A DNA stretch of 64,000 bases. Source: Nymphaea colorata. Its lineage: Eukaryota; Streptophyta; Magnoliopsida; Nymphaeales; Nymphaeaceae. Positions within the stretch are counted from its first letter, which is position 1; every line of letters starts with the position of its first letter. The stretch spans positions 10,740,571 through 10,804,570 of the forward strand of contig NC_045138.2 in NCBI RefSeq assembly GCF_008831285.2, in the 5' to 3' direction. Positions 24,801-36,600 of the stretch are shown here, piece after piece. The position numbers were made by a program, and so were the translations under genes. Below the pieces are notes generated by a model. It saw nothing but the letters and a program-made list of their open reading frames with translations, ran no database searches and had not been told where the DNA came from.

Positions 24801-26020
24801 GTACTTTGGAGATTAAACAGCTTAAAATGGCTCTGGATTCAAATCGCCGTTGTTCGGAATTTGAAATCTAAACAAACCACACTCGGTGTTTCAATCGATC
24901 GAAATGGTGGAACATGTCTGTCTCCCACTTTGAATCCTTGATATGAAAACATCGCATCGTGCAGCTTTTGGTTCAATTCTTCTGATTTGAGCACCTTAAT
25001 CATCTTGCCACCATGTTCTCTGTTGAGACACTGTTTGGTGTTTAGCGACGTCAGCAAGTGGAACACTAGTTATGTCCGTTGTTTCACCAGGGGTAGCTTG
25101 AGTTTATACCACCACAGATAACTTCATCCTTCCTTTCTTTTACTGGCAGCTTCAATAGGATGAAGACCGGATATAGATGCAGGGTAGAAAACTACATAAC
25201 TCATTCATTCATTCATCAGGGAAGGTTAACATTAACGGTGTGTTTGATTGGGCAGGCAAACACTGTATTGAGGGGGAAACAGTATGGATTTTGCCGCTCC
25301 CGCTTCATCAAACAGCTGAAAAAGTTCAATTTCGGGTGAAACTTACCACGGTAAATAGTCCGGACCCATGGTAAATAGTCGGACCCATGGATCATATTTG
25401 ATGTTGCTAAATAGACGTCTAGTTGGTAGGGTCAACTTAAGGAAATGTAGAGTTGTAGACATATGCAGGGTCTGTTGTCATTCTTGATGGCATGTGGAAA
25501 AATAACATTCGAGTAATTATTGAAAAACTATAATAAAAAACATGTTCTAACAGTTTGTTATTTGTAAAAGTAACTTTTTTTCTCCTCATCCCCTTACTCA
25601 CTCATCAAACACCAAAAAGTTTCAACATTCATACTTTTTCTAGTTCATTAAATACGCCTCTTTTCAGGTTGAGCTGAAATTTCCCCACTTCCACCATTTA
25701 CCAAGGGAATTTTCCCCTAGTACAGTTTTCCCTCAAAATCAGGGTATGCAATCGAATGCTACCTAAGCTACCGCAGATAACTTCACCAATTCCCTCCTCT
25801 TTTGACTTGGGAAGAAGCGAATGAGAAGCAAGAGGTCACACCCTGAAAGAGCTGGTTAATCTGAAAGATGAACGAGATGAGCTTGGTGGTAGTTCCCATT
25901 TGTTCCTCCCATATTGTGCAAAACTGTATACAAGTGCCAACATAAGCTCCATCAATCTGGTTTGGGAGTTGGACTCAAGAAGTTTCAACCATACTAAAGG
26001 TGCATCCCTGCTGACAATCT

Positions 26021-26075
<55 letters not shown>

Positions 26076-26212
26076 ACACACACATATGCCCATGCCAATT
26101 AAAGTCCGAATCTGTACATTTCAGTATCAGTCATAACTTTGTTGAGCACCTGTATGATCAGACTCAGTTCTTCAATATTTGTTATGGCACTTCCAAATCG
26201 AATGAAAACTGA
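24801..26212. other. Intergenic region downstream of IQM
   Basis: No recognised gene. A 20-21-bp unit containing GTAAATAGTC and GGACCCATG is repeated twice at 25350-25390. A long (TA)n followed by (CA)n lies at 26023-26085. Confidence 0.4.
26023..26085 (+). repeat. (TA)n(CA)n microsatellite
   Basis: About 50 bases of TA pass into a short ACACACAC run. Confidence 0.95.
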
Positions 26213-26288
26213 CTTCTATTCAGTTAATAGCTTTCCCAACTTTCCAAACACTTCTATTCAGTTAATAGCTTTCCCAACTTTCCAAACA
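26213..26288 (+). repeat. Perfect 38-bp tandem duplication
   Basis: The unit at 26213-26250 is repeated exactly at 26251-26288. It begins CTTCTATTCAGTT and ends TTTCCAAACA. Confidence 0.9.
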
Positions 26289-26306
26289 CCTCCGAAGATC
26301 GGCAGT

Positions 26307-26422
26307 GAGGACAGGAAGTGGCTCTCATTTCACTTGTCCTAATATACTCTAAAGCTGTTTGGCAGAGGACAGGAAGTGGCTCTCATTTCACTTGTCCTAA
26401 TATACTCTAAAGCTGTTTGGCA
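26307..26422 (+). repeat. Perfect 58-bp tandem duplication
   Basis: The unit at 26307-26364 is repeated exactly at 26365-26422. It begins GAGGACAGGAAG and ends AAAGCTGTTTGGCA, which is the left end of the MITE that starts at 26409. Confidence 0.92.
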
Positions 26423-26566
26423 CCAGAAATAAATTGTTAATGTCCAGACAGCTGCACCAAAATTTGGGACAGATTATGAAGCTATATAGCATAGCATTTC
26501 ATGAATTTACCCAAAATTTTGGGGCAGAATCACTGGATAGTAACAATGAGTACCAAACAGCCTTTT
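26409..26566. mobile_element. MITE with GCTGTTTGG ends (158 bp)
   Basis: The left end AAAGCTGTTTGGCACC and the inverted right end AAAGGCTGTTTGGTACTC match over about 15 bases. The interior includes AAATTTGGGACAGATT and TTTTGGGGCAGAATCA, shared with the elements at 15009 and 61644. There is no ORF. The left end is also present in the upstream 58-bp duplicate. Confidence 0.6.
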
Positions 26567-27474
26567 AGTAATTTCAGGTGATCGGGACTAGTCTTACAAA
26601 GTGCTCATCATTCCCCTTATTTCCTTGGGGTCCACGCCAGCTTCCATTACGTCAGGGTGCAGGCCATACTGTGCTTACCCTCTTTCTACAGTGCAGGTAA
26701 AACTTTTAGTAACTCATTGGGCAAAATGCCCATGACTATTCAAATTAATAGCAAGCTTCATATTTTATTATTAAAGAAGTAAAGTTTACTATTATCCTTG
26801 GCTCTATATAGAAGGCGATAGACAGACCGAATGTGGAATTTGAAAAGAATAGCGTGAGGATGCATGTTAAGTTTATTAAGATGCATGATAGATTTCACGC
26901 ATGTTCTAGGATAAGAACGAAACAATGATTTTCACTAACTGCTTTGATGTGCCTCCTTCATTCATAGACGAAGGCTTGCAATGTGCTTCACCTTCTAAAA
27001 TGTACCGTGGTTTCTCCACAACCTTTTTAAGTCGTTCTCTTTTTTAATCGTCGAGGTTCAGCCTACGTTATGGGCTTATGGCCAGTTCCCTCTGAGATAA
27101 ACGTTTACACACACACAGATATACATATTGGCTGAGTGGGGTTTGTTTAAACAGTTTCTGCATAAAACAACAAAAATTATGGTTAATATAACGGGCCCGT
27201 TATATAACGGGGGTTCAAATTTGCAAGAGGTTGCAAGGAACTAAAAGACATGCTAAAAATGTCACAACACAAATATACCTGTTTCATATAAATGGCAAAC
27301 CACCTTCAATATTGAGGTAACATTGCGCCAAAAAAGGACTGGCAAGTAACGAATTGACCCAAAATCCTACCTAAGTGCATGATATAATAGATCCCAACTC
27401 ATGCCTATTGTTAGATTTAATTGACACCCTGGCAGTCTATGAACTAAGATATTTGCTATTGTTGTAGCTACACA
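26567..27474. other. Intergenic region
   Basis: AT-rich spacer with no recognised gene, repeat family or promoter arrangement. Confidence 0.4.
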
Positions 27475-28015
27475 CGCCATAAATTGTCGCTAAAAACACC
27501 ATAAACTATTACCACTGATCTTACTGTTTTTATTGCACCATATTTTTAAAGACGGTTTTTAAATATTTTATCATCCAACAACATTCAGCAGCAGACTCAT
27601 GATTTTTTCCCTAATATATAGTAAATTAAATTAAAATCTATTGGCTGCTAGTTGTTTCTCGATGACTATACATTTAATTGAAGTGGCTAAATGTAGTATA
27701 AACCATCCTTAAAAACACCATATACTATCACTATATCATAAACCCCAGCTAACGCTTGCCTAGTGTTTTTAGAGATTTTTTAAATATTTTATCATCTGGC
27801 AGCATGTGGCAGCCAACCAATTTCAATTCCTAATATATAAGAAATTTGAAATATGCTGGCTGTCGAATGTTGCCCGATGACTAAATATTTAAAAGCTATA
27901 GTTGAATGCACTATAAACTGTTGCTAAAAGAACACCATAAATCGTCACTAGTACTTCCATTGCATGGCATTTTTAGCGATAATTTTTAAATATTTTGTCT
28001 TCTAATGACGTCCAA
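27475..28015 (+). repeat. Three degenerate tandem units of about 220 bp
   Basis: Units starting near 27475, 27700 and 27910 share, in order, variants of TAAACTRTTGCTAAAA, ACACCATAAA, a CATTTTTA segment, TTTTTAAATATTTTATCATC and a GCAGC-type segment. Such GTCGCTAAAA repeats occur in subterminal regions of some plant DNA transposons. No terminal repeats were found, so the class is open. Confidence 0.45.
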
Positions 28016-29988
28016 TACCGTGGGGCTTGGTGGGGTTGGTTGTGGAAGCTTCACCACCCCTACAAAAAATTTGCCGGCGATGTCTTAGGGAGGCTCCCGG
28101 ATGGTCCATGACCTCCGGCGAGTACTGGCTGGGCGTCATCAGCACCCATCAGTGGAGGTGGCAGCCTCCGTTTGCAAGATGTCAAGCCCTGGTGGCATCA
28201 TTCCTTGTCAAGCCCTGGTGGCATCATTCCTCATGCCTCCTATATATATAAAAACTGGATTTCTTAACTTTATGCACAAAAATGTTTCAAACAAAATGTG
28301 GACCTCTTAATGTGTTTATAAACACTAAGTTAATATAAACAATGTTGTAGTTCAAGTTATTTTTGTAAAGAACGGTTTACTGTCCACTATCAAAATTTCA
28401 TTTTTCGATGATTAAAAAACATTATTAAAGTAAAAAAAATGACCAACTTAATATATGTTTCTTACCAAATCACTCTTAAGATCATATCTACAAGGTTAGA
28501 TTGCAAAAAATAAGTTTTAACAATTAATTTTAGTGGGTCTTGTTTTTTCCCTTTTCCAAGTACTAATCTGGTTCTTACTAACTTTCACATACACACATAT
28601 ATATATATATGGGAAAGTTGATAACCCAGCTAATGCTACCCAAGCCCGGGCCTGAAAAATAGGGCATCGGGACGGCCTGATAAGTCTGGGTGGCCCGGGC
28701 TGGCCCAATGCGCAGGCTTAAATCCAACTGCTTGACCCCAGTGCAATATTTGGTTTCCTTTGCCACTATATGCATGGGAGTTTAGTTTTGATTGGGTGCC
28801 CAAGCTAGCACATGAATGCTTGTAAGTCTGACCTCCTGGCAGGTCCAATTAATGAATAGCAAGTTAATAGCCGAGTTACAAAGCTTTTGTTATATAATTT
28901 TCAAAGAAATTCTTAGTTACACACAGAGAAATGAATCGAATATTGTTTTAATGGATCATTGGATTGTATCACTTTATTTTTCTCTTCTTTAATTCAGCTA
29001 ATTTTTTGTGGCTGACCCCTCAGGGATGTTGAAGGGACTTGAATGTGTTATTTGCATGCTTGAGTTGACATTGCAAATTCATTTGCAGTTACTTTACTCG
29101 TTAAAATTTTGGCGCTTTTTGATGTACTAGTGGTTAATTTTATTTGCTTGGGATCCATTTAGTTTATATATAAGAATTCATTGATGCTAATGTCACTTTC
29201 CACAGGCATTGCTTGTCCTGCATTTGGCGGGTTGTATTTAAACACAATTTTGTTGAAGAAGGATCAAAGTATAAGGCATCTTAAATTTATTCACACTCGA
29301 CAAGGTTCTATACACATATAGCTAGATGGATTTGGATAATGCTTCTAAAGGAAATCCAATGAGCTTCCATACCTAGGTTGAGTATCCTCTAACTTGGGCT
29401 AGAGTGGTGGAAGACACTTTCCCGCTAAGCAAGGGAGGTGATATTCTAGGATGTGTTACATCGAGGAAGATCTAGTTAGGACATGTCAAACAAACACCCT
29501 TATTATGTTGGCAATTTGACATGTTTGAAAACTCAAACTGTTTTCTTTTTACAAGGAGAAGTACCTTTTTACCTACTTGTTTGTTATTGAATTATAGTGA
29601 AATAGACATGATTCTTTCCCTAGCATTATATTAGTTTCATAATGTACAAAAAAACGTCATTTCCATAATTTCGCAGATGGTAGATTATCACATTTCAAGT
29701 GTGGCTCCAATGAGGTGTATGAAAACTGTGACGATCAAGGAATAACAATAATGTTTAGCAACACATGAAAACTGGGAAAATAGTTTTGCCTCTCATGAGA
29801 TAGGGGTCATGTACTTCAGAAAAATGTATTGGTGCATAATATGTCAAATTAGTAATTGGCAGAATGTAACCATTGGGCTTAATTTTTACCTTCCAAACAG
29901 TGAGGCTGATATCAAACTGTCTACTACTAATGATGCAGAGGGGGAGATAAACAAGCACATGGGATCTAAGCTGTTAGCTTTAGATAGA
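28016..29988. other. Intergenic region
   Basis: No recognised gene. A 26-bp unit (GTCAAGCCCTGG to CATTCCTT) is duplicated at 28181-28232. A GC-rich patch at 28625-28740 with GCCCGGGCCTG and GGCCCGGGC resembles ends of non-autonomous plant elements, but no boundaries could be fixed. Confidence 0.35.
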
Positions 29989-30669
29989 TAGGCCTGAACA
30001 CAAGCTGAGCCAAGCATGGCTAGACACCTGAAATATTCGGCTTTACCTTGGCTCAAACTCCATTTGAGCTCACTAAATTATGCTCAAGCGCGGCTCGGTA
30101 ATACATTTATATAACTCTCGACTCGTTAAACTCGTTTATTTGATTTTCAAACTTTTAATCAAAATTTTCCGTGAACTTTACCAAGGGAAAAAGCCTTAAA
30201 ATGATGACTAACATGGATGAGAGAGAAACCAAGCATGGTTTTGCACTGAAAAAGAGAATTAAATGAGATAGACTGCATTGTCAAATAGAGAAAAATACAT
30301 AGAAAGGAGTTGCTAGAGAGAGAATACATCCATTGCCAATAGAGAGAGAAAGAAATGATAAATTAATATGTTACAGAGAGAGAGTAATTAATGGACAGAG
30401 AGACAGTGAATTAAATGAGAGAGAGAGAGAGAGTAATTAATGGACAGAGAGACAGTGAGTTAAATGAGAGAGAGAGAGAGGGAGAGGATGCACGACCCTG
30501 AGTTTTGTTCCATCAAGTCCGTCTTAAGTGAGCTCAAGCTCGACTTGGTTGAACAAGTGAGTTCCGATAAAGGCTCAAATTCAACTCATTTGTGAAATGA
30601 GTCAGCTTGAATTCAGGCTCCAGACGAGCTTTACCGAGTCGAGGCTACTTAACTCATTGTTCAGGCCTA
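29989..30669. mobile_element. hAT-like non-autonomous element with 12-bp perfect TIRs (681 bp)
   Basis: TAGGCCTGAACA at 29989-30000 is exactly inverted at 30658-30669. The flanks carry GCTTTAGA (29977-29984) and GCTCTAGA (30670-30677), an 8-bp target-site duplication with one mismatch, as expected for hAT insertion. Four extra bases (TAGA) separate the left copy from the element. Subterminal parts are rich in GAGCTC, GCTCGA and CGACTCG in both orientations. The centre has GA runs and a unit of about 50 bp (GTAATTAATGGACAGAGAGACAGTGA plus a GA run) present twice at about 30380-30480. There is no transposase ORF. Confidence 0.7.
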
Positions 30670-31074
30670 GCTCTAGATGGACCTTGACAAAGGCACTCTT
30701 TTCCACCATTGGGTTTCCTGAGCATGGCTAGGAAGCCATTGATGATCATGTGTGTTGTCCTTGATCCAAGGAAGAGCCCATTCCAAGATGAGAAGAGGGC
30801 AGTAAATCTTGGCATTTGTAGCAGGAGGTCTATTGAGCAAGATTCTAGAAATTTGCTGCCATTAGAGGTTGAGTAGATCAATTGCAAAATTAAAATCAAG
30901 ATTTTACAGGCAGATGAAAATCTCCTTCTGTTGAGTAGTTGTAGGCTATTTTATCAAGCTTCTTTGAAAGTCAGCATAAATTAAAACATGCATTCAAGGA
31001 ACTTGGGAAATTACAACAAGGCCATGCATCCCCTGGATTTAAAACTCTTGGCAGAGGGGATTTTTTTGATAAAA
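30670..31074. other. Unclassified segment between hAT-like element and gypsy remnant
   Basis: It contains an 81-codon open frame on the - strand (30654-30899) that resembles nothing I recognise. The gypsy coding resemblance stops near 31075, so this is the replaced or deleted flank. Confidence 0.3.
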
Positions 31075-31569
31075 GTTTTAACGAGAAAGTAGAATCGAAT
31101 TTTGCCATTTTTCTTTGGGACTACCATAATGTTTGCTAACCATTCATGATAGTCAATTGTTCAGATGAATCCTTAGTAGGTTTTCTAGGCCCTCCTTAAC
31201 TTGCCCCTCAAGACGAGGGCCTAGTTTCCTCAACTTTTGTCTGATTGGCTTACATTTTGGTTTCAATGGAAGTCGATGCTCAACTAATTTTATAACAAGT
31301 TTTGACATGTCTTTATAAGTCCACGTAAAGGCTTGATGCTTTTCGAGGAAGTCTATCAATTTTTCTCTTTCCTCTATCGAGGGACTTGTTCTAATTTGCA
31401 AAATCTTTGGATTCTTTTCTATACCAATGTTAGTTTCCGCAATTGAGTCATTAACCAAAGGTGATGGTTGATCTTGTCTTTTTATTTGGATGAACTCTGG
31501 ACATTCTGCCTCGTTGAGTTCTGGATTTACCTCCTCGAAGGCTTTTATTATTTTATCCTTAGGTGCCAT
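31075..31569 (-). pseudogene. Gypsy pol: start of reverse transcriptase
   Basis: The open frame 31153-31569 contains AFTWTYKDMSKL, then VEHRLPLKPKCKPIRQKL, the standard approach to the reverse-transcriptase domain in plant gypsy pol. After a stop, resemblance continues in the same direction with EWLANIMVVPKKNGKIRF to about 31090. The catalytic YxDD region is absent because the element is cut off near 31075, so no reverse transcriptase can be made. Confidence 0.75.
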
Positions 31570-31884
31570 CCTAAAGATGATAAAAAGGTCAGATGGAATT
31601 TGAGATACTTTATATGGAAATAAATTGCATATGTCATTGCATATTTGAAGGTATTACAAAATAAAGACACTTGGTCTATTGGAGTACAATGACAACAATG
31701 ACAAAATGATGACTGGATGACAAAATGATAGCAGACTTGTTGATTCAAATTGATGGTGAACATCTGCCTATGGTGTTGCTCTTGACGAGAGGTACTGACT
31801 TGAATTCTTCTTCGGTATCCACTTTTTCATAACTTTGACATTTCAAGACTTGAGTGCCTCATTGTCCTACTAAGGTAATTGGCT

Positions 31885-32199
31885 CTAAGATTCCATTTTC
31901 AAGTTTCCCAAGGCCAGTGAATGGCTGGTAGCCATGGCGTATGAGTAAATCCAATCCTTTCTTATTCTGGCAGAAATGTTTGAATAATGGATGATTTTTG
32001 TAACTTGTTTCAGGCTTGGTACCTTTTTTTTCCACATTGTTTTTTGCTTTTGAATAGCTAATTTGCTAAGACCTTGAGATATTTCTTCTTCTTTGCATAC
32101 TCGAATATTAGGTACTTCAATTGTATATATTGGTACCAGAATCATTGGATGCACAAAACGATTCTTCTTGTCCTCTACATAGACTGTTATAGTATTCAT
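31885..32199 (-). pseudogene. Gypsy pol linker between protease and reverse transcriptase
   Basis: A 104-codon open frame including AMATSHSLALGN, which resembles the variable linker before the RT of plant gypsy polyproteins. Stops surround it. Confidence 0.45.
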
Positions 32200-32239
32200 G
32201 TTGTGAGTCCACTAGACGCACTAATTTAGAGTAGAAAGA

Positions 32240-32560
32240 ACTGCATTGGTAGCATGGATCCACGGTCTGCCAAGCAATAGGTTGAATGAGGGTTCTATAT
32301 CCACCACATGAAATAAAACCTTGTGATATGTCTGAGAGATATTTATATCAGGACATATACAACCCATACAAGGTTGTCTCATTCAGTTATATCCATGAAT
32401 GAAAATTGATGACGAGGTATAGTCGGTTTGCTTTATGCCTACTGTATAAGCTGTTTGCTATGGACAGATGTTCATGCTTGCTCCTCCATTGATTAAAACA
32501 TGGGAGACTCTCATGCTCTGTGTTTCTACTACCATGTGCAAGACATCATTATGCGATGCA
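32240..32560 (-). pseudogene. Gypsy retropepsin-like protease remnant
   Basis: On the - strand, RVSHVLINGGASMNICP (about 32462-32514) is the active-site region, and downstream LLLGRPWIHA (about 32250-32300) is the conserved flap-distal motif. The catalytic Asp of the usual DGG/DSG triad reads Asn (INGGAS), and stops interrupt the frame. Not functional. Confidence 0.65.
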
Positions 32561-32908
32561 CATTTATTTGGTAGATCTTTATTAGGAAATGTGATTGGAC
32601 CATTTTTGTATAGTTAGAAAGCCCATTCATTTCCCCAGTTCGGGCTGAATCCTTCCTTTTTGACTTCAGGTAAGGGGTCTAATTCCTTGAAAATGGATTC
32701 CAAAAGTTCAAGATCTTATATTTGTGACTTTTGATTGATCTCTGTCTGACTGTCTTGTTTTCCCGACCCGATTTGTGCATTGACAGATCCCTTGTCATGT
32801 TTGAAAAGTAACCCAAAAAAACCCAAAGTCACTTTATCCCTTTTGTTTTCTACCACAACTTGGTGATTTGTTGAAAACCTAACCATTGCAACTATTCCTT
32901 TCCCATGT

Positions 32909-33448
32909 TTAGGACAAGGGTTTTTGAGGATGTCTAGTTATTCGCTGACCTCCTTGATGATTTTTTTGTCGACTGCATCTTGTGCAATATTTTTGAGTAC
33001 AAGACAATCTTTTGTATCGTGTCTTGGAGCACGTTGAAATTTGCAGAACTGTTTTTTGTTTTTTCCCTTCATTGGTGGAGGGTTGAAGACTTTTTGGGAG
33101 GAATAGAGTGCTTCTTTCAATCAGTATGTGCATGACTTCTTCATAACTATGTTCTAATGGGATGAATTTTTTGTTGTATCTCCACCCAAGATGTTTGTTT
33201 TTGGTGCCACTACTACTGCTGCTAGCTTTGTCTGCTACCCCTTTATTCTTGGGATAGTCTGACCTTTCTTTTTTGAAGGCGGCGGCATTGGCTATGATGT
33301 TGGCCTGAGTGTTTTGACTCATACTATTCTTCTTTGTATCTTTCCTAACCTTTATCGGGATGACGACATTAAAAGCTCCATTTGTAATTCTTGCATCGAT
33401 GCATTCTGCTCTTTCGGGTAAGATCAATGAAAGATTTGATTGGAACAT
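32909..33448 (-). pseudogene. Gypsy gag, C-terminal part
   Basis: The open frame carries a Lys/Ser-rich stretch (KGVADKASSSSSGTKNKH). A second frame (32938-33120) then continues with FCKFQRAPRHDTKDC, the gag motif seen in many plant gypsy polyproteins. The switch of frame near 33110 marks a frameshift. Confidence 0.6.
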
Positions 33449-34480
33449 TAGGAATGAGACTCCTCAGTGATTGTGTCAAATTGTTGTTAACTAGTCCTAG
33501 TGCCTAGGATTGGAAAATTGGGTCTCTTATCTTATTGCAAGAAGACCTCCATCTTTGAATAAAGTCCCTGACCTTCTCACCTAGCTTCTATTTCAGATAA
33601 CATAATATGGTGATTGTTGGTGCAGTTTCGACATTGTAGATGAACCTTTCAATGAAAAGGTTGATTAGTTTGTCAAAATTTTTTCAACTCAATTGAATTG
33701 ATGTGCTCCCGATACCACTATGTTGCAATTCCTTTCAAGCTCATTGGGAAGCATCGAAAGAGAGCTCTATGATTGTGGTGAAATTTATAGCATTCCACGA
33801 AGAACATGGCGAAATGTGCCTTTAGGTCTCTATGGTCATCAAATTTGATAAATTTCTCAGACAAGTGTTTTTATATGCTTGTCGTTTTCAAAACTTCATA
33901 GAAATCTTTGCATGTGAAATTCCTTTTGTTCTTGCTTTTGAGTTGAACTGCGTTCAACTTCGTTTCAACTTCCTAAATTTTTGCTTTTCAGGATTCACTT
34001 CTTCTTTTTTTTGAGAATCTTTGGTTCTTCCTCACTACTGGATTCTGTGGTAGCATCTTTAGAAGAATCAAAACTGCTCGACAAAGACTTTGTTGTTTTC
34101 TTCTCTTTCTTCTTGGCTCTTGTTGTTTTCTTCTCTTTCTTCTTGGCTCTCTCTGCCTGGGCTTGGTCTTCATTGAACATAATCATGTATCTTCAGAATT
34201 TCTTGTATTCTTCATATTCTGCATCATTTGCTTCTGTCTTAGGAGGTGTCTCTGAAGAGGATTCTTCTCCCTTATCTCCCATGAAAGCTTGTTTGAGTTC
34301 CATTTCGATCCTCCTTCTTTGTTGGCCTCTAGTCTCGACCATAAAGCAGACGTTCACTTTGTAAGAAGAAAAATTAAAAATGTCAGGATTTGAATTGATG
34401 ATAAACAATTTGTACAAATGACAAAATGACAAATTTTGACTGCATATTGAAAGGACAATGAGATTGACAAGACTTAACAA
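33449..34480 (-). pseudogene. Gypsy gag, N-terminal and central part
   Basis: 34193-34480 encodes MVETRGQQRRRIEMELKQAF, then an acidic Ser-rich stretch. 33995-34186 encodes a Lys-rich stretch built on a perfect 30-bp tandem duplication (34091-34150, KKKEKKTTRA twice). Capsid-like sequence with many stops continues to 33480. Confidence 0.5.
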
Positions 34481-36600
34481 TGTTCAACACAACTTGACAA
34501 AACTTGACAAAAAATTGACTTGGCTAACCATAATGAACTAGACATGATGATCAAGGATAGATGGGCGGACTTCATGCCACCATTTTAATATTCAGGCCCC
34601 ATTCCTGGACCAAGGATAAGATATAAATGAGCAAATGATTCCCAATGTTGTTGGGCATAGGTGCATATCCCGGACCACTCTTCGGTATCCAGTTCACACT
34701 CCACAATGGCTTCCTCTGACTCAATTGGATATGCTTTCCTTTGACGTAGTGAGAACTGTCACAGGCAACGCTCTGAATGATATTCAACTATGAAAAATGG
34801 TTCCAATAGAAGACTTCCTCTGACTGGGTTGGAGGTGTATCTTGACTTGATGACTTCTCGATCAAAGAAGTCTCAAATGATGGTAGAGTCATTCACTTCC
34901 TCCATCTTCCTACGGTAGTGATCCATACTGGATAACTGGCCGTCAGTGTCATGAAAATGGCATGATTGTGGTCCCACTTTTGTAGAACCATGCTTGTAAT
35001 GTGAAGACACATCCGTCTATCGAGTCTGTATCCCAAATTGAGAATTTGGTCGATCATCGGTAAAGGAATGCCAAGACTGCCATTGCTATGGATACGTGAT
35101 AGACGTTGACATGCCCTCATTTTCTGAAAAGGCGAGTTGTGCGAAAATCCATTATGTGTTCTTCATTGTTGAAGAAGATGGGACCCGCGGTACAAGTTAC
35201 AATGGAGTTTTTGTACTTGTCTATGACACTTCTAGATAGTGAAGCAGGGTTGACATACTGGGAATATGTTTCACCAAGTTCTTGTAGTTGGAGGTATTGA
35301 TGTCCATCTTTTTTAGAAAGGGCCAGCTCCATTTTCCCATGAGTTTATGGATTACTTCTACAACTTTGACTTGGCCTTGATTCATAAGGAACTAGTTTTC
35401 AATTGGTCCTCTTTGGTCACCTTTTGACTCTAGCAAACCCATAATGTCAAAAAATTCATCTAGAGTAATTGTCATTTCACTCCATGGGAACTAGAATGTA
35501 TGGTCCTTGGGTTCCATCTTTCGGCAATTGCATGGCAAGATTGACTACTTCTTCGAGACAACAATCTTCTAAGTGGTCCAGGAACATACACTGAAAAGTT
35601 GGGTACCATGAAAAATACAATTGAGGTAGGTAGACTCCACTTGGGATGATGCGAAGTCTGGATTGACCTTGACACGATCCGAATAGGATGTGGTCATATG
35701 GGAAAATGAATTTTGAGTCCATCGGGACGAGAAAAAGTATTAGTTGTTCGACATAAATTGACCCGATAGAGACTCGAGAAGAGTTTTGGTATTGGGTTTG
35801 GACATGGGTTTGGAGACAAAGTAAAACATTACATCTCACGCATCCAAATAAGCATTAATGAAAATTGATAATGCAATCTCTAGGACCTTTTCCTGTATGC
35901 ATTGTTTTGAAAACTTATCTTAGAATCTATGGAGAATAAATGGGTGAATTGTTCTTGATTTATCCAAAATTCAAAGTGTGCCTATATACTGAATTTATGG
36001 AACTGACATAGACTCCTCTGAGAGGTTTTCTAGATTTCTGCTTTCCAATTCTCCTTGTTCACCCATCAATATACTTGGACTATTGTTCATTCGGTACTAA
36101 TGGGGGGACTTCTTACTCAAATTGGGTGGTCCAGTTGTAAGGCTATATCTTTGACTAATGTCTTAGAAATAGTCCGACAACATGATGACCTGAATATGAC
36201 ATAGGTAAAGATTTGTTTTTTTCAAAATTTAAGAGAAGATGCAAAATAGATAGCTTCATTGCATACATTTCAAATAATAAATTTAAAAATTTAAGAGCAT
36301 ACATGGGTCTCATACATCTCCTAGATTGAGGAGGGGTAGGATAAAACAAAGGGGTTTATGAAATCTCCTCAATGCATACTAACATGATGCCGGCATGCAT
36401 GTTTATGAAAAGTTTTATGCAATTGATATCCAACATTGTAAAAATAACTTGTATATGATCCAATAAATCCTTAGACAAATGAAGATGGGCACCAGGTATG
36501 TCATCTGTTCGAAACCCACCCCATCTTCGGGAGCGTCGAAATGCGAATAAGCAAAAATTCTTTTTAAATTGAGATTTTGAGGAAAATTTCAAGAAAAAGG
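34481..36600 (-). pseudogene. Leader or additional gag-region ORF remnants of the gypsy element
   Basis: A chain of short - strand frames (34572-34787, 34893-35120, 35117-35332, 35477-35839, 36155-36349, 36356-36592) has protein-like composition, for example YSQYVNPASLSRSVIDKY, but no named domain. Position between LTR and gag fits the extra ORF found in some long gypsy elements. That link is inference. Confidence 0.35.

Noticed and set aside
28027-28310. Two overlapping open frames of about 70 codons
   Set aside because: They depend on a 26-bp tandem duplication and have no recognisable protein features.
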